DNA from: Phycisphaeraceae bacterium D3-23
GTDB taxonomy: Bacteria > Planctomycetota > Phycisphaerae > Phycisphaerales > Phycisphaeraceae
Assembly: GCA_039555135.1 (NCBI GenBank)
Contig: CP114179.1
Location: forward strand, 4,154,001-4,218,000
Direction of reading: 5' to 3'
Length of the DNA: 64,000 nt
Part shown: one piece after another, positions 32,418 to 43,893 of the stretch
Layout of the letters: every line of letters starts with the position of its first letter
How positions within the stretch are numbered: position 1 is the stretch's first letter
Position numbers and translations under genes: made by a program
Notes under the pieces: model-generated
What the model was told of the DNA's origin: nothing
The model's input: the letters and a program-made list of their open reading frames with translations, nothing else
Databases searched by the model: none

Positions 32418-32456
32418 GCTACACGCCGAAGCCGAGTCCGCGAAGCGCCTGGTACG
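32418..32456 (+). repeat. 39-base dispersed repeat, copy 1
   Basis: The stretch matches the minus strand of 55017-55055 at 34 of 39 positions. Read in one frame both encode LHA(E/D)AESAKRLVR, and all the differences fall at third codon positions. Confidence 0.55.
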
Positions 32457-32471
32457 CCGCGATGCACCCAA

Positions 32472-32813
32472 CTACTTCTGCGCCAGCTGCAGCTCCGTCA
32501 GCGCAATCGACGTATCCTGCGAGAAGTGAAACACCTTGTCCAGCCCAGTCATGATGAAGACCGACCAGACCGCGTCGGTCGGCCCCGCCAAGCGGATGGG
32601 CGTGTCACGCTCGATCATCGCCTTGCGCAGGCGCAGCAGCTGTGACAGGTTCGAGCTGTTGATCTGCGCCACATCGGACAGGTCGATCACCAGCGCGGGC
32701 GGCTCCTCCATACCGATCAGCCGGTCGGTGAGCGGGCGCAGCTCGTCAGAAAAGCCCGGCTCATCGGTGAGCTGAACCAACCAGATCCGTTCCGACCATT
32801 CTTGGATAGCCAT
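32472..32813 (-). CDS. STAS-domain protein (anti-sigma factor antagonist-like)
   Basis: 113 residues. The STAS core reads ALVIDLSDVAQINSSNLSQLLRLR; the residue usually phosphorylated in SpoIIAA-type proteins falls in the INSSN loop and is a serine here. Such proteins release sigma factors from anti-sigma kinases or serve as scaffold modules. AAGGAG 7 bases before the ATG is a good ribosome-binding site. The gene follows gyrA by 22 bases on the same strand and is probably cotranscribed. No partner kinase is in the window. Confidence 0.85.
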   Translation of the reverse strand: MAIQEWSERIWLVQLTDEPGFSDELRPLTDRLIGMEEPPALVIDLSDVAQINSSNLSQLLRLRKAMIERDTPIRLAGPTDAVWSVFIMTGLDKVFHFSQDTSIALTELQLAQK

Positions 32814-32834
32814 GGGGGGACTCCTTCGTTTTGA

Positions 32835-35483
<2,649 letters not shown>

Positions 35484-35634
35484 GATCGGAGGGCGGCTCC
35501 ATGCGGGCGTGTTGAAACTCCTATTCTACCGTAAACCGTGTTGATTCGCTGGATTACGGCCCATCTGACACGGCCGGAAACTCTTGATTCAAAGCGAGTT
35601 ACACTAATCTCGAAACTCGCCGCACATCGCTTTG

Positions 35635-35640
35635 AAGGAG
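35635..35640 (+). promoter_or_regulatory. Shine-Dalgarno fixing a TTG start
   Basis: AAGGAG lies 8 bases before a TTG at 35649. The longer open frame has no such site at its ATG, and a -10-like TACACT at 35601-35606 lies between the two candidate starts. Confidence 0.7.
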
Positions 35641-35648
35641 CATCCGTT

Positions 35649-37427
35649 TTGACCCACCCCGCCGACGCCGACCCCGTGTTTGCCCGTACCCGTGCGCTCT
35701 CGCCACGCCGCACGACGACCGCCGCGCAGGACAACCCGGGTCTGGTCGATGAACAGCTCGCGCACTTCGGGATCGACCCGCAGAGCGAGTTCGGCAAGGC
35801 CCTCGCCGACGCCGCGCAGCACCTCTACGGCTGCCAGCATGACATCGATCGGCTGTGGGAAGTCACGGTCAGAAGCATCAACGAGCTCGACCCCGAAGAC
35901 CGCATCGCGTGGTTCAACGCCAAAAAGTTCCTCGCGTTCCAGTTCGCCAAGCTGCTCGACAACCTGCAGAACCCGTTCCGCAAGGTGTACCAGGGTCTCG
36001 GCTACAGCCAGGGCACGGTCGCCGCGAAGGGGCCCTACGCGATGATCGACAACATCAGCGCGATCTTCTCCGCCAACCCCGTCATCGCGCGCACCGCGAC
36101 GTACGTCTACGCCTGCGCCGAGTGGATCGCCGATGCGTTCGAGGGTAAGGAGCTGCTGCACGAGATCTACTCGCGCCTGCTCAACCCGACGTCGATCTCG
36201 CTGGCCAACCACATCGTGGACGTCGAGTGCGGGCCCAACGCGGCGGATTACTTCGCATGGAACTTTAACTCGGGGATGGCCGCGATCGATGCGACGCTGT
36301 CGCACGTGCTGGGCCGGGATGATGTGCTCATCACGAGCAAGAACCTCTACGGCGGGGCGTACCAGCTTATCCACGACTGGTTCGCCAAGCCCGGCAACCT
36401 CGCGATCGGTGTCGAGCGTTTCGATGGCAACGACGCCGAGTCGTTCCTCGGTGCGCTGAAGGCCGCACGTGAGCGCTACGCCGACCGACTTTCGCAGGGC
36501 CGGCAGGTTTATCTGTACATCGAGTCGCCCTGCAACCCGCACGGCTACATGCTCGACGTCCCCGAGATCTGCAAGGCCGCGCACAAGGAAGGCATCCGCG
36601 TCATCCTCGACGCGACCGTCGCGACGCCCGTGCTGCTCCAGCCGCTGCGCCACGAGGACGACGCCGCCCGGCCCGACTTTGTCATCCACAGCTACACCAA
36701 GGACCTTTCGGGCACCGGCTCGGTCATCGCAGGCGTCGTGATCGGCAAGAACGAGGACATGTTCGCACCCAAGGGGCATACCGATGGCCCGGTGCCTTGG
36801 GACCAGACAATGTTCTGGAACGTCTACTACATCAAGGGCGCATTCCTGAATGCCGACGCGGCGTTCGAGGTGTTGCAGGGCATGCGGACCCTCGAACAGC
36901 GCATCCTGTGCAAGTGCATCAACACCGCGATCCTCGCGCGCTTCCTGAACGACCACCCCGATATCCAGGTCAACTGCAACGTGCTGCAGAGCGACCCCAA
37001 CAGCGCGGTGCGTGAGAAGCTCAGCTTCCTCGGGCTCTCTGCGCCGCTGTTCACCACCGAGATGGAGCGTGTCCCGGCCGACGCGTTTCGCCGATTCTTT
37101 GATGTGCTCTCGCCGACGTTTGACCACATGATCTCGCTGGGCCAGACGAATACGATCGTGAACTGCCCGGCGCTGACGACGCACTCGGAGCTCGACGAGT
37201 CCGCGCTGCGTGCGGCGGACATCGCGCCGACGACGATCCGCTTCGCGGTGGGCAACGAGAACCCCAAGGACCTGATGGACCACCTGGTCAACGCGGCGAA
37301 GCTGGCGATCGACCCGGATGTGCCCGGCTTCTCCGACAAGTTCCCATCGGCCGACGAGCGCAACCGGGTGTCGGCGGAGATTTACACGGATGTACACAAG
37401 CGGTTTATCGAATCGCGGATGGCGTAG
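35649..37427 (+). CDS. Large transsulfuration-family PLP enzyme
   Basis: 592 residues from the TTG start. The C-terminal 400 residues are a Cys/Met-metabolism PLP enzyme: SKNLYGGAYQL, YLYIESPCNPHGYMLD, VILDATVATPVLLQPL and the PLP lysine in HSYTKDLSGTGS (Lys351). Cystathionine gamma-synthases, lyases and O-acetylhomoserine sulfhydrylases are about 400 residues, so the N-terminal 170 residues are an extension of unknown role. The usual GH after the lysine motif is replaced by GT. Substrate cannot be read; gamma-elimination or gamma-replacement on a homoserine ester is likely. It is divergent from gyrA and ends at a large inverted repeat. Confidence 0.78.
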   Translation: MTHPADADPVFARTRALSPRRTTTAAQDNPGLVDEQLAHFGIDPQSEFGKALADAAQHLYGCQHDIDRLWEVTVRSINELDPEDRIAWFNAKKFLAFQFAKLLDNLQNPFRKVYQGLGYSQGTVAAKGPYAMIDNISAIFSANPVIARTATYVYACAEWIADAFEGKELLHEIYSRLLNPTSISLANHIVDVECGPNAADYFAWNFNSGMAAIDATLSHVLGRDDVLITSKNLYGGAYQLIHDWFAKPGNLAIGVERFDGNDAESFLGALKAARERYADRLSQGRQVYLYIESPCNPHGYMLDVPEICKAAHKEGIRVILDATVATPVLLQPLRHEDDAARPDFVIHSYTKDLSGTGSVIAGVVIGKNEDMFAPKGHTDGPVPWDQTMFWNVYYIKGAFLNADAAFEVLQGMRTLEQRILCKCINTAILARFLNDHPDIQVNCNVLQSDPNSAVREKLSFLGLSAPLFTTEMERVPADAFRRFFDVLSPTFDHMISLGQTNTIVNCPALTTHSELDESALRAADIAPTTIRFAVGNENPKDLMDHLVNAAKLAIDPDVPGFSDKFPSADERNRVSAEIYTDVHKRFIESRMA

Positions 37428-37438
37428 ATCCACTTCTC

Positions 37439-37513
37439 GGGTGCCACATAGCGCAGCTATGTGCGATGACCAGTAGACATGTAGGCAACACATAGCTGCG
37501 CTATGTGGCACCC
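37439..37513. repeat. Perfect 25-base inverted repeat
   Basis: The arms 37439-37463 and 37489-37513 are exact reverse complements around a 25-base loop. Each arm contains its own hairpin, CACATAGC-gca-GCTATGTG. The element sits between convergent genes, like the repeat at 2341-2408, and has the form of a REP pair (BIME). Confidence 0.85.
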
Positions 37514-37519
37514 ATCGCT

Positions 37520-38125
37520 CTAATCAAACCGATCCAGCACGACGACTTCATTGAGCTCAAGCTGCCCCGGCTTCTTCCACGCCGGGGCGGTGGCCTTGCC
37601 GACGACGACGATGAAGCCGATGACATGGTCCTCGGGCAACCGGATCAGCTTAGCAACGGCGTCGCTATCGAACCCGATCATCGGGCACGAGTCGTAGCCC
37701 ATCGCCTTGGCCGCGAGCATCAGCGTCTGGCCCGCGATGCCGCAGGACCGCATCGCCTCGTCGCGTTGGAGCTGGTCTTTGCCGTCGTAGAACGGGCCCA
37801 TCCAGTTGACGAGCATCTCCGCGGCCGCGGGCGGGGCGTCGCGCCAGTACCGCGCCGGCTCTTTCGCCCATGCGTTGAGGTCGGCGGTGAGCACGACGAG
37901 CAGCGACGCGTCGGTGATCTGGGCCTGCTCCATGGCGGCTGCGCGGACCTGCTGGCGCATGGCCGGGTCGCGCACGAGGACGAACCGCCAGTTCTGCATA
38001 TTGAACGAAGTGGGCGACTGCACGGTCGCCGCCATGAGCTTGTCGATGTCCGCGTCGGGCATCACGTGCTCGGGGTCGTATGCTTTGACGGCTCGGCGTT
38101 GGTAGATCGCGTCGAAAGTGTCCAA
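37520..38125 (-). CDS. Nitroreductase-family flavoprotein
   Basis: 201 residues. FDAIYQRRAVKAYDP is the FMN-binding RR(S/A)x+R-type opening; SPTSFNMQNWRFVLVRD and the C-terminal GYDSCPMIGFD...LPEDHVIGFIVVVGK are family marks. Such enzymes reduce nitro groups or quinones with NAD(P)H. The predicted start is TTG at 38125. A TATACT on the minus strand (38169-38164) can serve as -10, giving a 30-base leader. Confidence 0.9.
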   Translation of the reverse strand: MDTFDAIYQRRAVKAYDPEHVMPDADIDKLMAATVQSPTSFNMQNWRFVLVRDPAMRQQVRAAAMEQAQITDASLLVVLTADLNAWAKEPARYWRDAPPAAAEMLVNWMGPFYDGKDQLQRDEAMRSCGIAGQTLMLAAKAMGYDSCPMIGFDSDAVAKLIRLPEDHVIGFIVVVGKATAPAWKKPGQLELNEVVVLDRFD

Positions 38126-38278
38126 GGGGGCGCTCGCTGGGGCTTTGGGGTTGGTCCGGCGGAGTATAGCCCGAGCATCGGGCCCCGTGCGTTGACGCCG
38201 ACGCGCGAGTCACTACGCTATGGCGTTCGGCCCGGGACGTAGACCCGCCACGCCCACACCACCCCCCGCGAGATCGCC

Positions 38279-39370
38279 ATGGAAGCCGGTATCGTCGGCC
38301 TGCCCAACGTCGGCAAGTCGACCCTCTTCAACGCACTGACCTCCAGCTCCGGCGCGGAGTCCGCGAACTACCCGTTCTGCACGATCGAGCCCAACGTCGG
38401 CGTCGTCCCGATCCCCGACGTGCGCATGGACACGATCACGCGCTATATCCCGCCGCAGAAGGTGATCCCCGCCGTGCTCCGGCTGGTCGATATCGCCGGC
38501 ATCGTCAAGGGCGCCTCCGAGGGTGAGGGGCTGGGCAACAAGTTCCTCAGCAACATCCGAAACGTCGACGCGATCCTCCACGTTGTGCGCTGCTTCGAAG
38601 ACGACGACATCACGCATGTCGATGGCAGCGTTGATCCGATCCGTGATATCGAGGTGATCGAGACCGAGTTGATGCTCGCCGACCTGCAGTCCGTCGAGAC
38701 CGCGATGAACAAGGCCAAACGCACCGCGCGCACCGGCGACAAGGAAGCCAAGGCGCTGCTCGCCGTCCTCGAACGTGCGCAGCAGGCGCTGGGCGAAGGC
38801 AAACCGATCCGCGGGCTCGGGCTGACCGACGACGAGCTGGAACTCACTAAGAGCTTCGGATTTTTGTCTGGGAAGAAGGTGCTTTACGTCGCCAATGTGG
38901 ATGAAGAGGATGTGCTGGGCGAGGGCGAGCTGGTGATGCGCGTGCGGGAGCGGGCCGAGCAGGAGGGCGGCGCAGTGGTGCCCGTTTGCGCGAAGCTCGA
39001 GTCGGAGCTGATCGAGCTTGAGGGCGACGACCGCGTGGAGATGCTCGAAGCGGTTGGGCTCGAACAGCCCGCGCTGCATCAACTCGCGGCCGCATCGTAC
39101 GAGCTGCTCGGTCTGCAGAGCTACTTCACCGCCGGTGAAAAAGAAGTCCGAGCCTGGACGATCCCCGTCGGCGCGACGGCCCCGCAGTCGGCGGGCGTGA
39201 TCCATACCGACTTTGAACGCGGCTTCATCCGCGTCGAGGTCTACTCCGTCGACGACCTGGAGCAGTACAAGACCGAGAAGGCGATCCGTGACGCGGGCAA
39301 GATGCGCGTCGAGGGCAAGGGCTACGTCGTACAGGACGGCGACATTTGCCACTTCCTGTTCAACGTGTAA
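38279..39370 (+). CDS. ychF: GTPase/ATPase YchF (OLA1)
   Basis: 363 residues, full length. P-loop [15 protein letters not shown] near residue 6, then [12 protein letters not shown], the switch [20 protein letters not shown], and the atypical G4 motif NVDE (ATP-preferring). The C-terminal TGS domain includes [39 protein letters not shown]. It is a universally conserved ribosome-associated ATPase involved in stress and redox responses. Confidence 0.97.
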   Translation: MEAGIVGLPNVGKSTLFNALTSSSGAESANYPFCTIEPNVGVVPIPDVRMDTITRYIPPQKVIPAVLRLVDIAGIVKGASEGEGLGNKFLSNIRNVDAILHVVRCFEDDDITHVDGSVDPIRDIEVIETELMLADLQSVETAMNKAKRTARTGDKEAKALLAVLERAQQALGEGKPIRGLGLTDDELELTKSFGFLSGKKVLYVANVDEEDVLGEGELVMRVRERAEQEGGAVVPVCAKLESELIELEGDDRVEMLEAVGLEQPALHQLAAASYELLGLQSYFTAGEKEVRAWTIPVGATAPQSAGVIHTDFERGFIRVEVYSVDDLEQYKTEKAIRDAGKMRVEGKGYVVQDGDICHFLFNV

Positions 39371-39445
39371 AGCGGCGCGACTGCACGAGACGCCGTCGGG
39401 GTTTGAGCGTACGATGCGTCTATCTGTCTCTGTGTGAGCGCTGCG

Positions 39446-40366
39446 ATGCCTGACCTCCAACTGCCTTCCCGGGTGAAGATCGTCGAGGTCGGCCCGCGCG
39501 ACGGGCTGCAGAACGAGAAGCAGCCGATCGACACGGCGACGAAGATCGAACTCATCAACCGCCTCGCGTCGGCGGGGCTTGGGTACATCGAGGCCGGTAG
39601 TTTTGTGAACCCCAAGTGGGTGCCGCAGATGGCGGGCAGCGCGGATGTCTTCGCGGGGATCGATCGGCGAGCCGGCGTGACCTACGCGGCGCTGACGCCG
39701 AACTACAAGGGTTTTGAGCGTGCTCTCGAAGCGAAGGCCGACGAGGTCGCGATCTTTGCGTCGGCATCCGAGTCGTTTAGTCAGAAGAACATCAACTGCT
39801 CGATCGCCGAGAGCTTGGAGCGTTTTGCGCCGGTGATGGCGGCCGCGCAGACTGCGGGGTTGCGGGTGCGCGGGTATGTGTCGTGTATCGCGGGCTGTCC
39901 GTATGAGGGCGATGTGTCGGTGGATCGGGTGCGCGGAGTTGTTGCTTCGCTCATCGAGCTGGGCTGCTACGAAGTGTCGCTCGGCGACACGATCGGCGTC
40001 GGCACGCCGGGCCAGGTGCAATCGGTCATCGCGGCCTGCACGCAAGACAGCGCCGTCGAGCACCTCGCGGTCCACTTCCACGACACCTACGGCCAGGCTC
40101 TGGCCAACATCTTCGCCGCGCTGCAGATGGGCGTCTCCGTCGTCGATAGTTCCGTCGCGGGGCTGGGCGGCTGCCCCTACGCGGCGGGGGCGTCGGGCAA
40201 CGTCGCGACGGAGGATCTGGTCTACATGCTCAACGGCTTGAAGATCGAACACGGTATCAGCCTCGACACACTCATCGAAGCAGGCCGGTTTATTGCTGGT
40301 AGACTGGATCGCGCCAACGGGTCGAAAGTAGCGCAGGCGAAACAGCCCGCCGAAACGGCCGACTGA
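39446..40366 (+). CDS. mvaB: Hydroxymethylglutaryl-CoA lyase
   Basis: 306 residues from the ATG at 39446; a GTG at 39434 is an alternative. [16 protein letters not shown] holds the catalytic Arg/Asp, [12 protein letters not shown] and the C-terminal [19 protein letters not shown] loop with the active cysteine are intact, and [11 protein letters not shown] supplies the metal-binding histidines. It splits HMG-CoA to acetyl-CoA and acetoacetate. The next genes encode an acetoacetate CoA-transferase, so this starts a ketone-body/leucine and aromatic degradation run. TACGAT at 39410-39415 may be its -10. Confidence 0.93.
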   Translation: MPDLQLPSRVKIVEVGPRDGLQNEKQPIDTATKIELINRLASAGLGYIEAGSFVNPKWVPQMAGSADVFAGIDRRAGVTYAALTPNYKGFERALEAKADEVAIFASASESFSQKNINCSIAESLERFAPVMAAAQTAGLRVRGYVSCIAGCPYEGDVSVDRVRGVVASLIELGCYEVSLGDTIGVGTPGQVQSVIAACTQDSAVEHLAVHFHDTYGQALANIFAALQMGVSVVDSSVAGLGGCPYAAGASGNVATEDLVYMLNGLKIEHGISLDTLIEAGRFIAGRLDRANGSKVAQAKQPAETAD

Positions 40367-40423
40367 ATCGTCCGCGGGCCGGACGGTTGATCGCTTGTCA
40401 GGCAACACGAGAAGGAGCGTTCC

Positions 40424-41122
40424 ATGTCGGGTTTTGACAAAGTCGTGACGAGCTACGAGGCGGCGATGGCCGGGCTCCAGGACAACATGACGATCATCGC
40501 CGGGGGCTTTGGGCTCTGCGGGATCCCCGAAGGGCTGATCACGCAGATCAAGAAGATGGGGACGACAGGCCTCACCGTCGTCTCTAACAACGCCGGCGTC
40601 GACGGCTTCGGGCTCGGGCTGCTGCTCGAAGACCGACAAATCAAGAAGATGGTCGCGTCGTACGTCGGCGAAAACGAGCTGTTCGAGAAGCAACTCCTGT
40701 CGGGCGAGCTGGAAGTTGAGCTGACCCCGCAGGGCACCCTGGCCGAGAAGATCCGCGCGGGTGGGGCGGGCATCCCCGCGTTCTTCACGGCGACGGGCTA
40801 CGGCACGCCGGTCGGCGAGGGCAAGGAAGCCCGCGAGTATCACGGCCGACCGCACATCCTCGAAGAATCCATCACCGGCGACTTCGCGCTGGTCAAGGGC
40901 TGGAAGGCCGACCGCTTCGGCAACGTGATCTACCGCCAGACGGCGCAGAACTTCAACCCGATGGTGGCGACAGCCGGGAAAGTTACAGTGGTTGAAGTTG
41001 AAGAGATCGTCGAGCCCGGCACGCTGGACCCCAACCACATCCACACCCCGGGCATCTACGTGGATCGCGTGATCAAGGGCACGTTTGAAAAACGCATCGA
41101 GCAGCGCACCATAAGCAGCTAG
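40424..41122 (+). CDS. scoA: 3-oxoacid CoA-transferase subunit A
   Basis: 232 residues. [15 protein letters not shown] near the N-terminus and [17 protein letters not shown] are SCOT alpha marks; [16 protein letters not shown] is typical of the succinyl-CoA-dependent subgroup. With subunit B it moves CoA from succinyl-CoA to acetoacetate. AGAAGGAG precedes the ATG at 40424. It lies between the HMG-CoA lyase and subunit B genes. Confidence 0.94.
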   Translation: MSGFDKVVTSYEAAMAGLQDNMTIIAGGFGLCGIPEGLITQIKKMGTTGLTVVSNNAGVDGFGLGLLLEDRQIKKMVASYVGENELFEKQLLSGELEVELTPQGTLAEKIRAGGAGIPAFFTATGYGTPVGEGKEAREYHGRPHILEESITGDFALVKGWKADRFGNVIYRQTAQNFNPMVATAGKVTVVEVEEIVEPGTLDPNHIHTPGIYVDRVIKGTFEKRIEQRTISS

Positions 41123-41175
41123 GCGTTTGGCCGTGATCGGCTCGCTCCACTGAACATACACCCAAGGACTCAGCC

Positions 41176-41832
41176 ATGTCTCTCACCCGCGAACAACTCG
41201 CGCAGCGCGTCGCACGCGAGCTCAAAGACGGCTACTACGTCAACCTCGGCATCGGTATCCCCACGCTCGTCGCCAACTACGTGCCCGACGGGATCGAGGT
41301 CATGCTGCAATCGGAGAACGGGCTCCTCGGGATGGGGCCGTTCCCGACCGAGGACGAGGTCGATGCCGACCTGATCAATGCCGGCAAGCAGACCGTGACC
41401 ACCGCGACGGGCGCGTCGATCTTTTCCTCGGCCGAGTCGTTCGCGATGATCCGCGGCGGGCACGTGGACCTGACCGTGCTGGGCGCATTCGAGATCGACG
41501 TTGAGGGCAACATCGCGAGCTGGATGATCCCCGGCAAGCTCATCAAGGGGATGGGTGGCGCGATGGACCTCGTCGCGGGTGCCGACAACATCATTGTCAC
41601 GATGACGCACGCGGATAAGCGCGGCAACTCGAAGCTCCTGCCCAAGTGTACGCTCCCGTTGACCGGTGCGGCCTGCATTAACCGGGTGGTCACCGACCTG
41701 GCGTACCTCGAAATCCAGGGCGGCAAATTCCACCTGAAAGAACGTGCCCCCGGCGTCAGCGTCGAGGAGATCGCCGAGAAAACTGCGGGAGAATTGGTCG
41801 TCCCGGACGACGTGCCCGAGATGGAATTTTAG
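41176..41832 (+). CDS. scoB: 3-oxoacid CoA-transferase subunit B
   Basis: 218 residues. The catalytic glutamate is in LQSENGLLGMGPFP (about residue 52), followed by GGHVDLTVLGAFEID and the CTLPLTGAACINRVVTDLAYLE segment. It completes the acetoacetate:succinyl-CoA transferase, feeding acetoacetyl-CoA into central metabolism. The pair is the exit step for acetoacetate made by the FAH-type hydrolase encoded downstream. Confidence 0.95.
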   Translation: MSLTREQLAQRVARELKDGYYVNLGIGIPTLVANYVPDGIEVMLQSENGLLGMGPFPTEDEVDADLINAGKQTVTTATGASIFSSAESFAMIRGGHVDLTVLGAFEIDVEGNIASWMIPGKLIKGMGGAMDLVAGADNIIVTMTHADKRGNSKLLPKCTLPLTGAACINRVVTDLAYLEIQGGKFHLKERAPGVSVEEIAEKTAGELVVPDDVPEMEF

Positions 41833-41847
41833 GGTGTTTGCTTGACA

Positions 41848-41875
41848 TTGACATCCGGCCTAGCGCTGCGATAAT
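41848..41875 (+). promoter_or_regulatory. Strong promoter of the aromatic-degradation genes
   Basis: TTGACA (41848-41853), 16-base spacer, GATAAT (41870-41875). A second TTGACA directly precedes it (41842-41847). It splits the hppD-onward operon from the scoAB genes and gives a leader of about 65 bases. Confidence 0.75.
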
Positions 41876-41947
41876 GATGCTAGCGAGGCCGCCCATACGC
41901 GCCTGCCCGCGGGCCCCGCTTCACTTGGCAAGAATTGGACATCCAAC

Positions 41948-43096
41948 ATGACTTCTCCCGCTGGAACCTCCCAGGATCAGGCCGGGCTATCCGTACAGCC
42001 GGACCCCGCGACCCAGGACGGTGGCAACCCGCTTGGGCTCCGTAACATCGACCATGTCGAGTTCTGGGTCGACGACGCCGAGCACTGGGCATCGAGCTAC
42101 GAACGCTGCTACGGCATGCTCCGCCGCGCATTCGGCGACACCCAATCCGGCGTCGATGGCAAGCGTTCGTACGTCGTCGGCCAGGGCCGGATCAACTTCG
42201 TCTTCAGCCAGCCCGAGGGCGACTCGAAGCAGGCGGGTGTCCTCCGCGACCACCTCGACAAGCACGGCTGTGCGGTACGCGATGTCGCGTTCCGTGTCGA
42301 CGACCCGGCCGCGGCGCTCAAGCAGGCCGTCGCCGCCGGTGCGCCCGAGCACAGCGCCTACACCGACGCAGGCGGCTACGGCCACACCGCCATCAAAACC
42401 TACGGCGACACCGTCCACTCCTTCATCACACGCACCGGCGGCTGCGTCGGCACCTTCGCGCCCGGCTACGAGAACCTGCCCGGCGGGATCGAGGACGGTG
42501 ACATCAACTTCATGATGATCGACCACGTCGTCGCCAACGTCGAGGTTATGGACGAGTGGGCCAACTTCTACGAACGGGTCTTCGGCTTCAAGGAGATCGG
42601 CTACTTCGACATCAACTCCGGCAAGTCCGCGCTCATGAGCAAAGTCCTCGGCGGGACCGACGGCTACATCAAGATGCCCATCAACGAACCCACCGGCAAG
42701 AACAGCCAGATACAGATCTACCTCGACGACAACAACGGCCCGGGCGTCCAGCACATCGCGCTCTTGACCAGCGACATCATCCGCGCGACCGCCGCGATGC
42801 GCCGCGAAGGCGTTGACTTCCTGGAAGTCCCCGACACGTATTACGAAGAGGTGCCCAAACGTGTGCCACTTCTCAAGGAGGACTTGGCCAAGCTGCAGGA
42901 ACTGAAGATCCTCGTTGACCAAGACTGCCCGGATGGCTACCTGCTGCAGCTCTTCACGCAGCCGGTGTTTGATCGGCCGACGCTGTTCCACGAGATCATC
43001 CAGCGACGCGGCAACTCCGAGGGCTTCGGCGAGGGCAACTTCCAGGCCCTGTTCGAGGCGATCGAACGCGAGCAGGCGAAGCGCGGGCTGCTCTAA
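41948..43096 (+). CDS. hppD: 4-Hydroxyphenylpyruvate dioxygenase
   Basis: 382 residues, two vicinal-oxygen-chelate domains. Iron ligands are predicted in DHVVANVEVMDEW (His), QHIALLTSDI (His) and the C-terminal LLQLFTQPVFDRPTLFHEIIQRR (Glu). The C-terminal helix with GFGEGNFQALFEAIEREQ is diagnostic. It converts 4-hydroxyphenylpyruvate to homogentisate. The first gene after the strong promoter; the tyrosine aminotransferase that should feed it is not in the window. Confidence 0.96.
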   Translation: MTSPAGTSQDQAGLSVQPDPATQDGGNPLGLRNIDHVEFWVDDAEHWASSYERCYGMLRRAFGDTQSGVDGKRSYVVGQGRINFVFSQPEGDSKQAGVLRDHLDKHGCAVRDVAFRVDDPAAALKQAVAAGAPEHSAYTDAGGYGHTAIKTYGDTVHSFITRTGGCVGTFAPGYENLPGGIEDGDINFMMIDHVVANVEVMDEWANFYERVFGFKEIGYFDINSGKSALMSKVLGGTDGYIKMPINEPTGKNSQIQIYLDDNNGPGVQHIALLTSDIIRATAAMRREGVDFLEVPDTYYEEVPKRVPLLKEDLAKLQELKILVDQDCPDGYLLQLFTQPVFDRPTLFHEIIQRRGNSEGFGEGNFQALFEAIEREQAKRGLL

Positions 43097-43101
43097 TCAC
43101 C

Positions 43102-43890
43102 ATGGACCTGCGCATCGCACAATCCGCCGCCCACGTCACGATCGGCTCGTTCCGTGACTTCTATGCCTTCGAGCAGCACGTCTCGACGTGTCGCGCCAAA
43201 CGCGGGCTCGAGATGGTGCCGCAGTGGTACGAGCAGCCGGTGTTTTACTTCTCGAACCACCGGTCGATCGTGGGCGACGGCGCAGAAGTGTTCGCGCCCC
43301 TCGGCTGCAACGAGCTGGACTTTGAGCTGGAGATCGGTGTCGTGATCGGAAAAGCCGGCCGCGACATCGCCGAAGCCGACGCGTGGGACCATGTCCTCGG
43401 ATTTACGATCGTCAACGACTTGAGCGCCCGCGACCTGCAGCGGGCCGAGATGAAGGTCGGGCTTGGCCCATCGAAGGGCAAGGATTTTGCTACGGCGGTC
43501 GGGCCAGAAGTGGTGCCGCTCAAAGCGTTGCGCGACGCGATCAACAGTGACGGCAGGGTCTCGCTCGCGATGTCGTGCGATGTCAACGGCAAACGGCTTT
43601 CGCAAGGCAACGCGGCCGACATGCACTTCACCTGGCCACAAATCATCGCCCACGCCTCGCGCGATACGGAACTCCGGCCCGGCGACCTGCTGGGCTCGGG
43701 CACCGTCGGCACGGGCTGTATCCTCGAGCTCGGCCCCGACAACACCGGCGGCTGGCTCAAGCCTGGCGACGGCGTCACCATGCAGATCGAACGGCTGGGC
43801 ACACTCACGACGCGCATCGTCGAGCGGGCAGCACAAGGCAATCAACCTAACGAGTCGGCCCCGGCGCAGGCCCCGGCCGACGAAGGATAA
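43102..43890 (+). CDS. Fumarylacetoacetate hydrolase-family protein
   Basis: 262 residues. The FAH fold is shown by ELDFELEIGVVIGKAGRDI, FTIVNDLSARDLQ, GPSKGKDFATAVGPEVV and GDLLGSGTVGTGCILELGP. This is the short form, not the 420-residue eukaryote-like FahA. Context between hppD and hmgA indicates it splits fumarylacetoacetate into fumarate and acetoacetate. The maleylacetoacetate isomerase gene is missing. The start is 5 bases after hppD. The last 20 residues are a Pro/Ala-rich tail. Confidence 0.9.
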   Translation: MDLRIAQSAAHVTIGSFRDFYAFEQHVSTCRAKRGLEMVPQWYEQPVFYFSNHRSIVGDGAEVFAPLGCNELDFELEIGVVIGKAGRDIAEADAWDHVLGFTIVNDLSARDLQRAEMKVGLGPSKGKDFATAVGPEVVPLKALRDAINSDGRVSLAMSCDVNGKRLSQGNAADMHFTWPQIIAHASRDTELRPGDLLGSGTVGTGCILELGPDNTGGWLKPGDGVTMQIERLGTLTTRIVERAAQGNQPNESAPAQAPADEG

Positions 43891-43893
43891 CCC

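Noticed and set aside
38213-41161. 982-codon minus-strand open frame
   Set aside because: It covers ychF, mvaB and scoA antisense; those are clearly real, so this is a shadow frame caused by codon bias.
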